DNA from: Cupriavidus gilardii
GTDB lineage: Bacteria; Pseudomonadota; Gammaproteobacteria; Burkholderiales; Burkholderiaceae
DNA: 64,000 nucleotides
Reading direction: 5' to 3'
Assembly (NCBI RefSeq): GCF_013314895.1
Contig: NZ_JABTYE010000016.1
Location: 1 to 64,000 of the forward strand
The position numbers and the translations under genes were made by a program. Of this stretch, positions 50,086 to 61,939 are shown one piece after another (the stretch's first letter is position 1; every line of letters starts with the position of its first letter). The notes under the pieces were generated by a model. The model was not told where the DNA came from. It saw nothing but the letters and a program-made list of their open reading frames with translations, and made no database searches.

Positions 50086-51651
50086 ATGCTCGCACTTGTC
50101 AACCCGCTCGAGAAGATCGCTGTCGTAAGACTTCTGGAATTCCTCTCCGACCGAAAACCTTGGTTTCGATCCCTTTGGGGCGTTGGAGTCGTATTGGCTA
50201 TGGAAGAGCTGTACGAGGCCTGTGCTGCCATGAGACAGGGTCATTTGAGCGAGGGCGCAATCAAGCGAATGGCCTCTTCGCTTCAGAAAAGAGTCGGCGC
50301 GCATCCGGCCTTTACTGAGGCGGAGAAACTGTTCCTTCGACAGCAACTGCAGCAAGTGCCGCGGCCCGACGGCCCAGCGCATTTCGGCGTTCGAGAACTG
50401 TCGACTCGCGTTTCCATCGACTACCTGGCGCGGTGGGGAAGGGCCGTCGCTGCCGGCAAATTCACTGTCGAACATTTTTCTCGCAGCGTTGCCGCTCACC
50501 TGCTGGACGCCGGATTTGCCGGCCGATACCTGCACGACTTCATCAAGGCCAGGCTGACTTCGCCCGAACGCATTTCCTTGCCACAACTGTGCGATGCGTT
50601 GCAGGCCGAAATGTCGGCGAGTCCCCGGCGCGAATTCGAGGTTTTGCTGGCGTTCACCAGCGTTCCGAAGCTGGTGAATGGCGTGCCCCAGGCATGGCTT
50701 CAAGGTCCTGCCATTACGGGTTGGCTAAAAGAAAACGGTTTTGATACGGCCGGAGTACGTTCGCCTGTGGCGATGGTATTGACCGTGTTGGCCAGAGATG
50801 CCATCGGCGCCGCACGGGCAGCACGAGGGGAGGCCGATCGTTACGCGGCCCGAGCGTTGATCGCTACTGGCGAGGCGCTGAACCGTCTTCCGATGCTTTG
50901 GGTGAAAGGCACGGCTGCACCGGCGTCCATGAAGGAAGATTCCCGCGGCGTTGGAGTGAGGGAATTGTTCCGCGAGGACCGTGTATTTTCAACTGAGGCG
51001 AATCAGAGCGTAGACGCGGCGCTTGAGTTATTGGCCCACCTGGAGGGAAGTTCTCCGCCGGCAGCAGTGGCGGGAGGGTGGGCAGCGATCGAAGGATTGC
51101 TCGCCGACCCAAATGATCGGGCAAGTGCCGCCGACAATCTCGCTACCTTGGTCACCTGCTCTTTTCCGCGTGCCGAACTTACCGCGTTGTCGTATCGCGT
51201 ACAGCGCACGCATCCCGACGACTGTTTGGAGCTCGAAGATGCGCAAACGAACCGCGAGCGTTCTCGCGTCGTGGCAAAGATGATTATCGAGGGCCGCATG
51301 CCCAAGATGGCAGGCGTGGCCGACCAGGCGGCAGTCGCCCGCTTAAGAAAGCTGCTGTCGAATCCTGGCCCCGAGTTGCAGACCATTCGGGAAGCCATCG
51401 GGGAGTCGTTTCACCGGCTTTATCGGCAGCGTAACCTGATCCTTCATGGAGCCCGGCTCGACAGTGTGGCGCTTACTGCGAGTTTGCGGACGGCGGCAAA
51501 GCTGGCGGGCGCTGGGATGGACCGTATCACGCACGGGCACTATGTCCAAAAGCTCAGACCCCTCGAACTCGTCGCAAAGGCCAATCTCGCCCTGGCGCTC
51601 GTTAGCCGCGAGTCGCCATTGGCATGCGTGGATCTGCTCGAAGTTTGTTGA
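50086..51651 (+). CDS. Unknown protein with C-terminal HEPN-like domain (RNLILH motif)
   Basis: 521 residues from the ATG at 50086; the frame is open back to 49984, so TTG 50002 or GTG 50056 are alternatives and no start has a good ribosome site. The protein is soluble and mostly helical-looking, with no signal peptide or membrane segment. Near the C-terminus (residues about 444-455) stands LYRQRNLILHGARL, which fits the R-x4-6-H signature of HEPN RNase domains and closely resembles the Apea-like 'Y-R-x-RN-x-x-x-HG' form. The N-terminal 400 residues match nothing I know. Codon use is less GC-biased than its neighbours, and gaps around it hold orphan signals, indicating transfer. A defence or toxin role is inference. 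Confidence 0.75.
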   Translation: MLALVNPLEKIAVVRLLEFLSDRKPWFRSLWGVGVVLAMEELYEACAAMRQGHLSEGAIKRMASSLQKRVGAHPAFTEAEKLFLRQQLQQVPRPDGPAHFGVRELSTRVSIDYLARWGRAVAAGKFTVEHFSRSVAAHLLDAGFAGRYLHDFIKARLTSPERISLPQLCDALQAEMSASPRREFEVLLAFTSVPKLVNGVPQAWLQGPAITGWLKENGFDTAGVRSPVAMVLTVLARDAIGAARAARGEADRYAARALIATGEALNRLPMLWVKGTAAPASMKEDSRGVGVRELFREDRVFSTEANQSVDAALELLAHLEGSSPPAAVAGGWAAIEGLLADPNDRASAADNLATLVTCSFPRAELTALSYRVQRTHPDDCLELEDAQTNRERSRVVAKMIIEGRMPKMAGVADQAAVARLRKLLSNPGPELQTIREAIGESFHRLYRQRNLILHGARLDSVALTASLRTAAKLAGAGMDRITHGHYVQKLRPLELVAKANLALALVSRESPLACVDLLEVC

Positions 51652-51669
51652 GCCGCTCAGCGCGGATCG

Positions 51670-53511
<1,842 letters not shown>

Positions 53512-53527
53512 GATCTGTCTCCGATGC

Positions 53528-53543
53528 GGACACTACCGTGTCC
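53528..53543. promoter_or_regulatory. Candidate upstream activator sequence for the sigma-54 activator
   Basis: GGACAC-TACC-GTGTCC is a perfect inverted repeat. A further GGACAC half-site is at 53561-53566. They lie about 85-110 bases upstream of the -24 element, a usual distance for bEBP binding, and close to the activator's own start (autoregulation). Confidence 0.55.
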
Positions 53544-53637
53544 TGATATGTCGTTATGGCGGACACCCTAACAGCCGCCGATGTCTCGCGCAAGGTTTTC
53601 CTCAAAAGAATCAACGGCTTGCTGCTTTCGCTTCCGC

Positions 53638-53652
53638 TGGCACGGTTGCTGC
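53638..53652 (+). promoter_or_regulatory. Sigma-54 (-24/-12) promoter of the carboxylase operon
   Basis: TGGCACGGTTGCTGC gives TGGCACG at -24 and CTGC at -12, with the invariant GG and GC exactly 12 bases apart. It lies 41 bases upstream of the first gene's GTG start and downstream of the activator palindrome. Confidence 0.6.
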
Positions 53653-53693
53653 GCTGGTTGTCCCCACAGCAAACAAGCAACAGGAGACAACGC

Positions 53694-55241
53694 GTGTCGT
53701 GGCAACCCGAAATCGATGAACTGGCCTACCGCCGCCAACTGGCGGCCCAACTCGGTGGGCCGGACAAGGTCCAGCGGCACAAGGACGCCGGCAAGCTGAC
53801 GGTGCGCGAACGCATCGATGCGCTGGCCGACCCGGGCTCCTTCCATGAGGTCGGCAGCCTGACCGGCAGCGGCCAGTACGACAGCAACGGCCGGCTGGTC
53901 GGCTTCACGCCGGCCAATCTGGTGATGGGGCGCGCCCGCGTCGACGGCCGCCCGGTGGTGCTGGTCGGCGACGACTTCACCGTGCGCGGCGGCGCCAACG
54001 ACGGCGCGGTCGGCGACAAGCTCGTGCACGCCGAGAAGATGGCGCGCGACCTGCGGCTGCCGATGGTGCGGCTGGTCGACGGCACCGGTGGCGGTGGCTC
54101 GGTGCGCAATATCGAGACCAAGGGCCATACGTTGATTCCGACCATGAAGGTGTGGCAGCACGTGGTCGAGAACATGTCGCTGGTGCCGGTGGTGTCGCTG
54201 GCGCTGGGCTCGGTGGCCGGCATGGGCGCGGCGCGGGTTGCCGCCAGCCACTACTCGCTGATGGTCAAGGAGACCTCGCAGCTGTTCAACGCCGGCCCGC
54301 CGGTGGTCGCGCGCATCGGCCAGCATCTGACCAAGAACGAGCTGGGCGGCAGCCATATCCACACCCGCAATGGCGTGGTCGACGACGAGGTCGCCAGTGA
54401 AGAAGAAGCCTTCGCCCGCGCGCGTCAGTTCCTCTCGTACCTGCCGACCTCGGTGTTCGAGCTACCGCCGCGCGCGGAGCCGACCGACGATCCGGCGCGG
54501 CGCGACGAATGGCTGCTGTCGGCGATTCCGCGCGACGGCCGCGCGGTCTACAAGATCCGCCCGATCGTGCAGACGCTGGTCGACTCGGGCTCGTTCTTCG
54601 AGATCGGCCGGCATTGGGGCCGGGCGATCGTCACGGGTCTGGCGCGCGTCGACGGCTGGCCGGTCGCGGTGGTGGCCAGCGACCCGTACTACTACGGCGG
54701 CGGCTGGGACAGCGCGACCGCGGAGAAATTCACGCGCTTCGTCGACATGGCCGAAGCCTTCCATCTGCCGGTGATCAATCTGGTCGACATCGCCGGCTTC
54801 CAGATCGGGCTCGAGGCGGAGAAAGCCGGAACGATGCGCTACGGCGTGCGTGCGCTGGCCGCCGTCTACCAGGCCACGGTGCCGTGGTGCTCGGTGATCC
54901 TGCGGCGCGCCTACGGCGTCGCCGCCGCCGCGCACCAGCATATGGGCCGCTTCAACTTCCGCTATGCCTGGCCTTCGGGCAACTGGGGCTCGCTGCCGAT
55001 CGAGGGCGGGCTCGAGGTCGCCTACAAGGCCGAGATCGAGGGGGCCGACGATCCGGTGCAGAAGCGCGCCGAGATCGAGCAGCGCGTGCGCAGTCTGACC
55101 TCGCCGTTCCGCAGCGCCGAGGCCTTCGTCATCGAGGACATCATCGATCCGCGCGATACGCGGGCGCTGCTGTGCGAATTCGCCAACCTGGCGGCGCCGC
55201 TGCGCGAGGCCGGTGTGCGCAAGTTCGGCATCCGGCCATGA
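53694..55241 (+). CDS. Acyl-CoA carboxylase, carboxyltransferase (beta) subunit
   Basis: 515 residues from the GTG at 53694, with CAGGAGA upstream; the longer upstream frame lies across the sigma-54 promoter. VQRHKDAGKLTVRERIDALADPGSFHEVG, GDDFTVRGGANDGAVGDK, DGTGGGGSVRNIE, NIVDIAGFQIG-like NLVDIAGFQIGLEAEKAGTMRYG and RRAYGVAAAAHQHMGRFN are carboxyltransferase hallmarks. It should accept CO2 from a biotinyl carrier. Together with a biotin carboxylase and BCCP downstream it makes a three-part acyl-CoA carboxylase; the acyl substrate is unknown. Confidence 0.9.
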   Translation: MSWQPEIDELAYRRQLAAQLGGPDKVQRHKDAGKLTVRERIDALADPGSFHEVGSLTGSGQYDSNGRLVGFTPANLVMGRARVDGRPVVLVGDDFTVRGGANDGAVGDKLVHAEKMARDLRLPMVRLVDGTGGGGSVRNIETKGHTLIPTMKVWQHVVENMSLVPVVSLALGSVAGMGAARVAASHYSLMVKETSQLFNAGPPVVARIGQHLTKNELGGSHIHTRNGVVDDEVASEEEAFARARQFLSYLPTSVFELPPRAEPTDDPARRDEWLLSAIPRDGRAVYKIRPIVQTLVDSGSFFEIGRHWGRAIVTGLARVDGWPVAVVASDPYYYGGGWDSATAEKFTRFVDMAEAFHLPVINLVDIAGFQIGLEAEKAGTMRYGVRALAAVYQATVPWCSVILRRAYGVAAAAHQHMGRFNFRYAWPSGNWGSLPIEGGLEVAYKAEIEGADDPVQKRAEIEQRVRSLTSPFRSAEAFVIEDIIDPRDTRALLCEFANLAAPLREAGVRKFGIRP

Positions 55242-55287
55242 GGAACGGCTGCTGCGAAGGATCGGCAAGGACAGCGGCAAGGACAGC

Positions 55288-55341
55288 GATCACGACAACC
55301 ACGACCACAACGACAACAACAACGACAACAACAACGACAGC
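55288..55341. repeat. Simple-sequence tract (ACAACG/ACAACA) upstream of a Bug gene
   Basis: The 116-base gap contains acgacaaccacgaccacaa then repeated cgacaacaacaa units. The motif is AT-richer than surroundings and lies just before the AAGGAG site of the next gene. Confidence 0.6.
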
Positions 55342-55357
55342 CAACATCAAGGAGACC

Positions 55358-56365
55358 ATGATGAATCGAACCCATCGACCGATGCGCCGCGCCACGCTGG
55401 CGCTGGCCGCCCTCGGCGCCATCGCCGCCGCAGCGGCCGTCGTGCCCGGCACCGCCGCCGCGCAGGAAAACTGGCCGAGCAAGCCCGTCACCATCATCGT
55501 GCCGTTCCCGGCCGGTGGCATGACCGACGTGCTGGCGCGTCGCATCGCCAAGGACATGGCGGTCGATCTGAAGCAGCCGGTCGTGGTCGAGAACCGCGCC
55601 GGTGCCAGCGGGCAGATCGGCACCGAGATGGTGGCGCGCGCCAAGCCCGACGGCTACACGCTGCTGGTCTCGGCGACGCACCATGTGATCAACCCCGCGG
55701 TGCGCGGCACGCTGCCGTACGACGCGGCGAAGGACTTCACGCCGATCGCGCTGCTGGCGACCACGCCCAACGTGCTGGTCGTCAACAACAATATCCCGGC
55801 CTCGACGCTGCCGGAGTTCCTCGCCTATGCGAAGAAGCAGAAGGAGGGGCTGTCGTTCGGCTCGTCGAGCATCGGCGGCGCGACCCATATGTCGGGCGAG
55901 CTGCTGAAGCTGATGACCAAGGCGCCGATGGTCCATATCCCGTACAAGGGCGCCACGCCGGCGATGGCGGACCTGCTCGGCGGCCAGATCCCGGCGCTGT
56001 TCCACGATGCGATGACGATGGCGCCGTACGTCAAGGACGGCAAGGTCAAGGCGATCGGCACGACCTCGGCCAAGCGCAGCGACGCGCTGCCCAATGTGCC
56101 GACCATCGCGGAGCAGGGTGTGGCCGGCTACGAGGCGACCACCTGGATCGGCTTCTACGGCCCGGCCAATCTGCCCAAACCGATCGTCGACCGGCTCAAC
56201 CGCGAGGCCGTCAAGAGCATGAACGCGCCCGACTCGAAGGCGAGCCTCGCGCAATCGGCGACCACGCCGGGCACGATGACGGCCGAGCAGTTCGGCGGCT
56301 TCGTGCAGGCCGAGCTCGCCAAGTGGAAGCGCGTGGCCAGCGAAGCCAAGGTCAAGGTGGAATGA
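55358..56365 (+). CDS. Bug/TctC-family substrate-binding protein (carboxylase operon)
   Basis: 335 residues from the ATG at 55358 (a second ATG follows at once), with AAGGAG upstream. A signal peptide (RRATLALAALGAIAAAAAVVPGTAAAQ) precedes NWPSKPVTIIVPFPAGGMTDVLAR, VVENRAGASGQIGTEMVARAKPDGYTLL and HIPYKGATPAMADLLGGQIPA. It probably binds the acid that the operon's ligase and carboxylase then use. No TctAB permease is present nearby. Confidence 0.92.
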   Translation: MMNRTHRPMRRATLALAALGAIAAAAAVVPGTAAAQENWPSKPVTIIVPFPAGGMTDVLARRIAKDMAVDLKQPVVVENRAGASGQIGTEMVARAKPDGYTLLVSATHHVINPAVRGTLPYDAAKDFTPIALLATTPNVLVVNNNIPASTLPEFLAYAKKQKEGLSFGSSSIGGATHMSGELLKLMTKAPMVHIPYKGATPAMADLLGGQIPALFHDAMTMAPYVKDGKVKAIGTTSAKRSDALPNVPTIAEQGVAGYEATTWIGFYGPANLPKPIVDRLNREAVKSMNAPDSKASLAQSATTPGTMTAEQFGGFVQAELAKWKRVASEAKVKVE

Positions 56366-56369
56366 CGCG

Positions 56370-58580
56370 ATGACCGATCTTCATGTCAATCCGGCGGCGT
56401 CGGCAGAAGGCAGCGAGCTGCTGTCGCTGCTGTCGCCGCGTTCGGTCGCGGTGCTCGGCGCCTCCGACAATGCGGTCAAGGCCGGCGGCCGGCCGATCGA
56501 CTATATGCGGCGGCAGGGCTTTGCCGGCGCGATCTATCCGGTCAATCCGAACCGCGCGACGATTCAGGGGCTGACCGCCTATCCGTCGCTGGACGCACTG
56601 CCGGCCGCACCCGACCTGGTCGTGATCAGCGTGCCGGGTTCGGAGGTCGAACAGGCGATCGACCAGTGCCTGGCGATCGGCGCGCGCGGCGCGGTGATCT
56701 ATTCCTCCGGCTTCGCCGAATTGGGCGAGGCCGGCGCGGTGCAGCAGCGGCGGCTGGTCGAACGTGCCCGCGCCGGGGGGCTGCGGCTGTTCGGTCCGAA
56801 CACGCAGGGCCTGGCCAACTTCGCCAGCGGCGCGATCGCGCATTTCTCCACGATGATCAACGAAGAGCCGGGCCAGGACGGCCCGGTCGCCATCGTCAGC
56901 CAGAGCGGCGCGGGGTCGGCCATCGTCTACGGCGGGCTGCGCCGCAAGGGCATCGGCGTGCGCTATATGGTCGCCACCGGAAACGAGGCCGACGTCAGCG
57001 CCGCCGAGGTCGTGCGCGCAGTGCTGCACGACGAGCAGGTTCGCGTGGTGCTGCTCTATATCGAGTCGCTGCGCGACCCGCAGGTGCTGGCGCAGGCCGC
57101 GCGGCTGGCGCACGAGCGCGACGTGCCGATCCTCGCCGTCAAGGCGGGCCGCACGCGCTCGGGCCAGTTGACCGCAAGCTCGCACACCGGCGCGCTGGCG
57201 GGCGAGGATGCGCTGGCCGATGCCTTCCTGCGCCGACATGGCATCGTGCGCGTGGCGGACTTCCGCGAGCTGGCCGAGTACTGCCAGGTCTTCGTCGGCA
57301 GCCAGCGGCCGCGCGGCGATGGCGTAGTGGCGATCAGCAATTCCGGCGCGACCTGCGTGCTGGCGGCCGACGCGGCCGAGGACGAAGGGCTGCGCCTGGT
57401 CGAGTTCGATACGGCGGGGACCGAGGCGCTGCGCGCCGTGCTGCCGAGCTACGTCAGCGCGCGCAATCCGATCGACATGACCACCGCGCTGCTGGGCCAG
57501 CCGCAGATCTTCGGCCGCACGCTCGACGCGGTGGCCGCGCGCGGTGCCGCCGACATGATTCACGTCGGCTTCCCGATCGGCGGCGAGGGCTACGACTTCG
57601 ACGACTTCTCCGCGCAGACCGGGCGATTCGCTGCGGCCAGCGGCGTGCCGGTCGTGGTCAGCGCCAATCAGGAGTGGGTGGCGCAGGCCTTCCGCCAGCA
57701 CGGTGTGCCGGTGTTCGACAGCGAACGCGCGGCGATGCGTGCGCTGGGTCTGCTGTCGCGCTATGTGCAGGCGCGTGCCACGGTGCTGGCGGCACCACTT
57801 GCACCACTGGAACCACTGGCGGCACTGGCGGCAATGGACGCGACATCGGTGCCGGCTTCGGGCGGCGCTGCGGCTGCGTCCGCCACCATCACGCTCGACG
57901 AAGTACAGAGCCTCGCGCGGCTGGCCGCAGCCGGGCTGCCAGCGGTCGCCCATCGCCTGTGCCGCGACCGCGTGCAGGTGCGACGCGCCGTGGCCGAGTT
58001 GGGTTTGCCGGTGGTCGCCAAGGGCGTGTCGGCGTCGATCACGCACAAGTCCGAGTACGGGCTGGTGCGCCTGGGCCTGGACAGCGAAGAACGTGCGCTG
58101 GCCGCCTTCGACGAACTCGATGCGATGCTCGTCACGCTGGCCGCCGAGCAGGGCGTCGAACACGGCGGCGTGCTGATTGCGCGCCAGCACAAGGGGGCGT
58201 TCGAACTCGCGGTCGGCGCGCATCGCGACCCGGTGTACGGGCCGGTGGTGATGATCGGGCAGGGCGGCGTGCTGGTCGAGGCGCTGGACGACGTGCAATT
58301 CCTGCCCGCGCCATTCTCGGCCGCGCAGGCGCGCGACGCCATCGCCCGCCTGCATGTCGCGCGCGCGTTCGGCGCGGTGCGCGGCATGCCGGCGGTCGAT
58401 GTCGAGCGGCTGGCGGCGATGCTGGTGGCGCTGGGCGACTGGTTCGCCAGCGGCGAGGCCGGAAGTGAGGCCGAGTCGGTCGATGCCAATCCGGTGATCG
58501 TGCCGCGCGGCGATGCCGCCCCGGTGATCGTCGATGCCGTCGTCGTGCGACGCGCTGCCGATGGCGAGGTGCCGCGATGA
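56370..58580 (+). CDS. NDP-forming acyl-CoA synthetase (fused alpha/beta)
   Basis: 736 residues. An N-terminal CoA-binding domain (LLSPRSVAVLGASDNAVKAGGRPIDYM) is followed by succinyl-CoA-ligase-type domains with RLFGPNTQGLANF, VAIVSQSGAGSAIVYGG and the phospho-His region TASSHTGALAGEDAL. The C-terminal ATP-grasp domain starts near GLPAVAHRLCRDRVQVRRAV and has VVAKGVSASITHKSEYGLVRLGL. It activates a carboxylic acid to its CoA ester with ADP formation. An Ala-rich linker joins the halves. It overlaps the next gene by four bases (ATGA). Confidence 0.9.
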   Translation: MTDLHVNPAASAEGSELLSLLSPRSVAVLGASDNAVKAGGRPIDYMRRQGFAGAIYPVNPNRATIQGLTAYPSLDALPAAPDLVVISVPGSEVEQAIDQCLAIGARGAVIYSSGFAELGEAGAVQQRRLVERARAGGLRLFGPNTQGLANFASGAIAHFSTMINEEPGQDGPVAIVSQSGAGSAIVYGGLRRKGIGVRYMVATGNEADVSAAEVVRAVLHDEQVRVVLLYIESLRDPQVLAQAARLAHERDVPILAVKAGRTRSGQLTASSHTGALAGEDALADAFLRRHGIVRVADFRELAEYCQVFVGSQRPRGDGVVAISNSGATCVLAADAAEDEGLRLVEFDTAGTEALRAVLPSYVSARNPIDMTTALLGQPQIFGRTLDAVAARGAADMIHVGFPIGGEGYDFDDFSAQTGRFAAASGVPVVVSANQEWVAQAFRQHGVPVFDSERAAMRALGLLSRYVQARATVLAAPLAPLEPLAALAAMDATSVPASGGAAAASATITLDEVQSLARLAAAGLPAVAHRLCRDRVQVRRAVAELGLPVVAKGVSASITHKSEYGLVRLGLDSEERALAAFDELDAMLVTLAAEQGVEHGGVLIARQHKGAFELAVGAHRDPVYGPVVMIGQGGVLVEALDDVQFLPAPFSAAQARDAIARLHVARAFGAVRGMPAVDVERLAAMLVALGDWFASGEAGSEAESVDANPVIVPRGDAAPVIVDAVVVRRAADGEVPR

Positions 58581-59995
58581 CGCCCAGATTGCAGATCCGT
58601 CCGTTGCGCCGCGTGCTGGTCGCCAACCGCGGCGCGGTGGCCGCGCGCATCCTGCGCGCGCTGAACGCGCAGGGCATCGAGTCGATCGCCGTCTATTCCG
58701 ACGCCGATGCCGAAGCGCCCTACCTGCAGCAGGCCACCGTGCGCGTGCGCCTGGGCGAGGCTCCGCCGCTGCAGAGTTATCTGAATCAGGACGCACTGCT
58801 GCAGATCGCGCGCGAGCATGGCGCCGACGGCGTGCATCCGGGCTACGGCTTTCTGTCGGAGAACGCCGGCTTTGCCGAATGCGTGGAGGCGGCGGGTCTG
58901 TGTTTCATCGGTCCGTCGTCGCGCTGGATTCGCCGGCTCGGCCACAAGACCGAGGCGCGCGCGCTGATGGCGACCCACGGCATGCCGATGACGCCGAGCA
59001 GCGCGGTGCTGCCCGACGATCCCGTCGTCGTCGCCCAGGCAGCGGCGCGCATCGGCTATCCGGTGCTGATCAAGCCCGCCGGTGGCGGCGGTGGCATCGG
59101 CATGCTGCCGGCGCGCGACGACAGCGAACTGGCCGCGGCATGGCAGCGCGCGCGCTCGGTCGCGCAGCGCAGCTTCGGCCAGGCCGAGCTGTATCTGGAG
59201 AAGCTGATCGAGCGGCCGCGCCATATCGAATTCCAGCTGCTCGCCGACCGTTACGGCGGCGTGCGGGTGCTGGGCGAGCGCGACTGCTCGGTGCAGCGGC
59301 GCCATCAGAAGGTCATCGAGGAGGCTCGCGCGCCCAACGTGCCGGCCGACGAGATCGATGCGATGGCAAGGCGCCTGGCCACGCTGCTGGCGACGCTCGG
59401 CTACGACGTGATCGGTACCGTCGAGATGCTGTACACGCGGGAAACCGGCTTCGTCTTTCTCGAGCTCAATACGCGCCTGCAGGTCGAGCACGCGGTCACC
59501 GAGCAGGTCACCGGCATCGATATCGTCGCGGCGCAGTTGCGGCTGGCGCGCGGCGAGCCGATCGAGGCGGTATTGCCGGCGCCTGTCCGGCTGCGTGGCC
59601 ACGCGATCGAGGCGCGCGTCTATGCCGAGGACCCGGTGCGCTTTCTGCCGTCGCCGGGGCCGCTGACGGTGTATCGGCCGCCGGTGGGCGAGGGCGTGCG
59701 GGTCGAGACCGGCTATGCCGAGGGCGGCCGTGTCACCCCTTACTACGACCCGATGCTCGCCAAGGTGATCGCCACCGGTGCCGATCGGCCGCAGGCGATT
59801 GCGCGGCTGCGCGCGGCGCTGGACGCCTTCGCCATCGACGGCGTCAAGACCAATATCCCCTTTATCCAGCGGGTGCTGGCAGACGACGAATTCATCGCCG
59901 GACGCATCGATACGGGCCTCGCGCAGCGCGTGCTGTCCGGCGGAACGATGACCACCGGCGCGACGCCGGAAGCCGCATCCACCCTGACATCCTGA
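58577..59995 (+). CDS. Biotin carboxylase subunit
   Basis: 472 residues. [24 protein letters not shown], the ATP-grasp elements [30 protein letters not shown] and [12 protein letters not shown], then [33 protein letters not shown]-like [17 protein letters not shown] and [15 protein letters not shown] are present. It carboxylates the biotin of the carrier with bicarbonate and ATP. Note NTRLQVEH where most have NTRIQVEH. No fused biotinyl domain; the separate 70-residue carrier follows by 14 bases. Confidence 0.92.
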   Translation: [472 protein letters not shown]

Positions 59996-60009
59996 TCCCG
60001 GAGTTCCCC

Positions 60010-60222
60010 ATGAAGCAAATCGAAGCGGCCGTCGCCGGCCATGTCTGCGCCGTCGACGTGCAAGTTGGCGCTACCATTGCGGCCGGCGATGCCGTGATGA
60101 CCATCGAGTCGATGAAGATGGAAATCCCGCTCGAGTCCGAGCAGGCCGGCGTCGTCAAGGCCATCCTGGTGCAACCCGGCGATGCGGTCGCCGAGGGCCA
60201 GGTCGTGATCGAACTCGAGTAA
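60010..60222 (+). CDS. Biotin carboxyl carrier protein, minimal single-domain form
   Basis: 70 residues. The lipoyl/biotinyl fold shows VAGHVCAVDVQVGATIAAGDAV then TIESMKMEIPLESEQAGVV, with the biotin Lys in SMKM, and QPGDAVAEGQVVIELE. It carries CO2 between the biotin carboxylase and the carboxyltransferase of this operon. Confidence 0.92.
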   Translation: MKQIEAAVAGHVCAVDVQVGATIAAGDAVMTIESMKMEIPLESEQAGVVKAILVQPGDAVAEGQVVIELE

Positions 60223-60232
60223 GGAAGTGGTT

Positions 60233-60691
60233 TTGGAAAGCAGTACGCAAATCGTCCCGCAGATCGTTCCGGTCGCGCCGGGCACGGCCGAAAAGCCCTA
60301 TTTCGGCATCGACGTCCCGCTGATGCGGCATCTGGGCCTGCAGCCCGTCCATATCGAGGAGGGGCTGTGCCGGACGCGGCTGCCCGCGAATCCCGCTCTC
60401 GTCAACAGCCGTGGCGACGTACATGGCGGCACGCTGATGGCGGTGCTGGACTTCACGCTCAGCGGCGCGGCGCGCTCGCATGCGCCGCTGGAGACCGGCG
60501 TGATCACGATCGACATGTCGACCCACTTCCTGGCGGCCGCGCGCGGCGAACTGACCTTCGAAGCCCGCTGCATGCGGCGCGGCGCGCGGATCGCGTTCTG
60601 CGACGGCGAAGTCAAGGACGCCGCCGGCAATGTGGTGTGCGTGGCGCGGGCGGCGTTCAAGCTGGTGCCGCTGGCGGCCGGGGGGAATTGA
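60233..60691 (+). CDS. PaaI-type hotdog thioesterase
   Basis: About 152 residues. The best start is TTG at 60233, seven bases after AAGGA; GTG at 60227 is too close to it. The hotdog core has NSRGDVHGGTLMAVLDFTLSGAARSH (PaaI-type HGG with catalytic Asp) and DMSTHFLAAARGELTFEARCMRRGARIAFCDGEVKD. It may hydrolyse the CoA ester product or waste of the operon. It is the last gene, followed by a REP pair. Confidence 0.85.
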   Translation: MESSTQIVPQIVPVAPGTAEKPYFGIDVPLMRHLGLQPVHIEEGLCRTRLPANPALVNSRGDVHGGTLMAVLDFTLSGAARSHAPLETGVITIDMSTHFLAAARGELTFEARCMRRGARIAFCDGEVKDAAGNVVCVARAAFKLVPLAAGGN

Positions 60692-60733
60692 GGGGGTTGA
60701 TGATCGGCCTCGCTGGCTGAGCGGGCGCCCTTT

Positions 60734-60862
60734 GCCCTCTCCCCCGGCCCCTCTCCCGCAAGCGGGCGAGGGGAGCCAACCGGCGATAACGGCAGCGTGG
60801 CCTACGTCGTACGCAGACCTCACTCCCCTCTCCCGCTTGCGGGAGAGGGGTGGGGGAGAGGG
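60734..60862. repeat. Inverted pair of REP-like palindromes
   Basis: Unit one (60734-60776) reads ccctctcccccggcccctctcccgcaagcgggcgagggg. Unit two (60822-60862) is its inverse (cccctctcccgcttgcgggagaggggtgggggagaggg). The same arrangement is at 24222-24344. Confidence 0.85.
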
Positions 60863-60889
60863 CAAGCGAGCGCCTCTCCCCAACTGACT

Positions 60890-61729
<840 letters not shown>

Positions 61730-61852
61730 AACGAGTCGAAAGGCGAGGTCCGGGACGGGCGGCGGCGGCTTGCGGGCTCGGTCCGGACCAGCCGAAAAGA
61801 AATCGGAGAGCGGCACACCGTCGCCGCGCAGGGCAGGTACAATACCGCCACT

Positions 61853-61939
61853 CCGAGGAGCGTTGCAACGGACGGCGCGCGGGCCAACCCCGCATTCTGC
61901 CATCCGCCAGGCTCGGAATGTCTTCAACGGCGCTCGCTG
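61853..61939 (+). promoter_or_regulatory. SAH riboswitch upstream of ahcY
   Basis: After a TACAAT -10 box (61838-61843) comes CCGAGGAGCGTTGCAACGG, then CCGCCAGGCTCGG pairing back to CCGAGG, and AACGGCGCTCGCTGA pairing with GAGCG to form the pseudoknot. This is the S-adenosylhomocysteine riboswitch architecture. It should raise ahcY expression when SAH accumulates. Confidence 0.95.

Noticed and set aside
49798..50703. 301-codon minus-strand frame that might explain the orphan terminator
   Set aside because: It runs through the terminator and is antisense to the better HEPN-motif frame; no recognisable domain.
56352..58796. 814-codon minus-strand frame
   Set aside because: Antisense to the NDP-forming acyl-CoA synthetase, which has all motifs.
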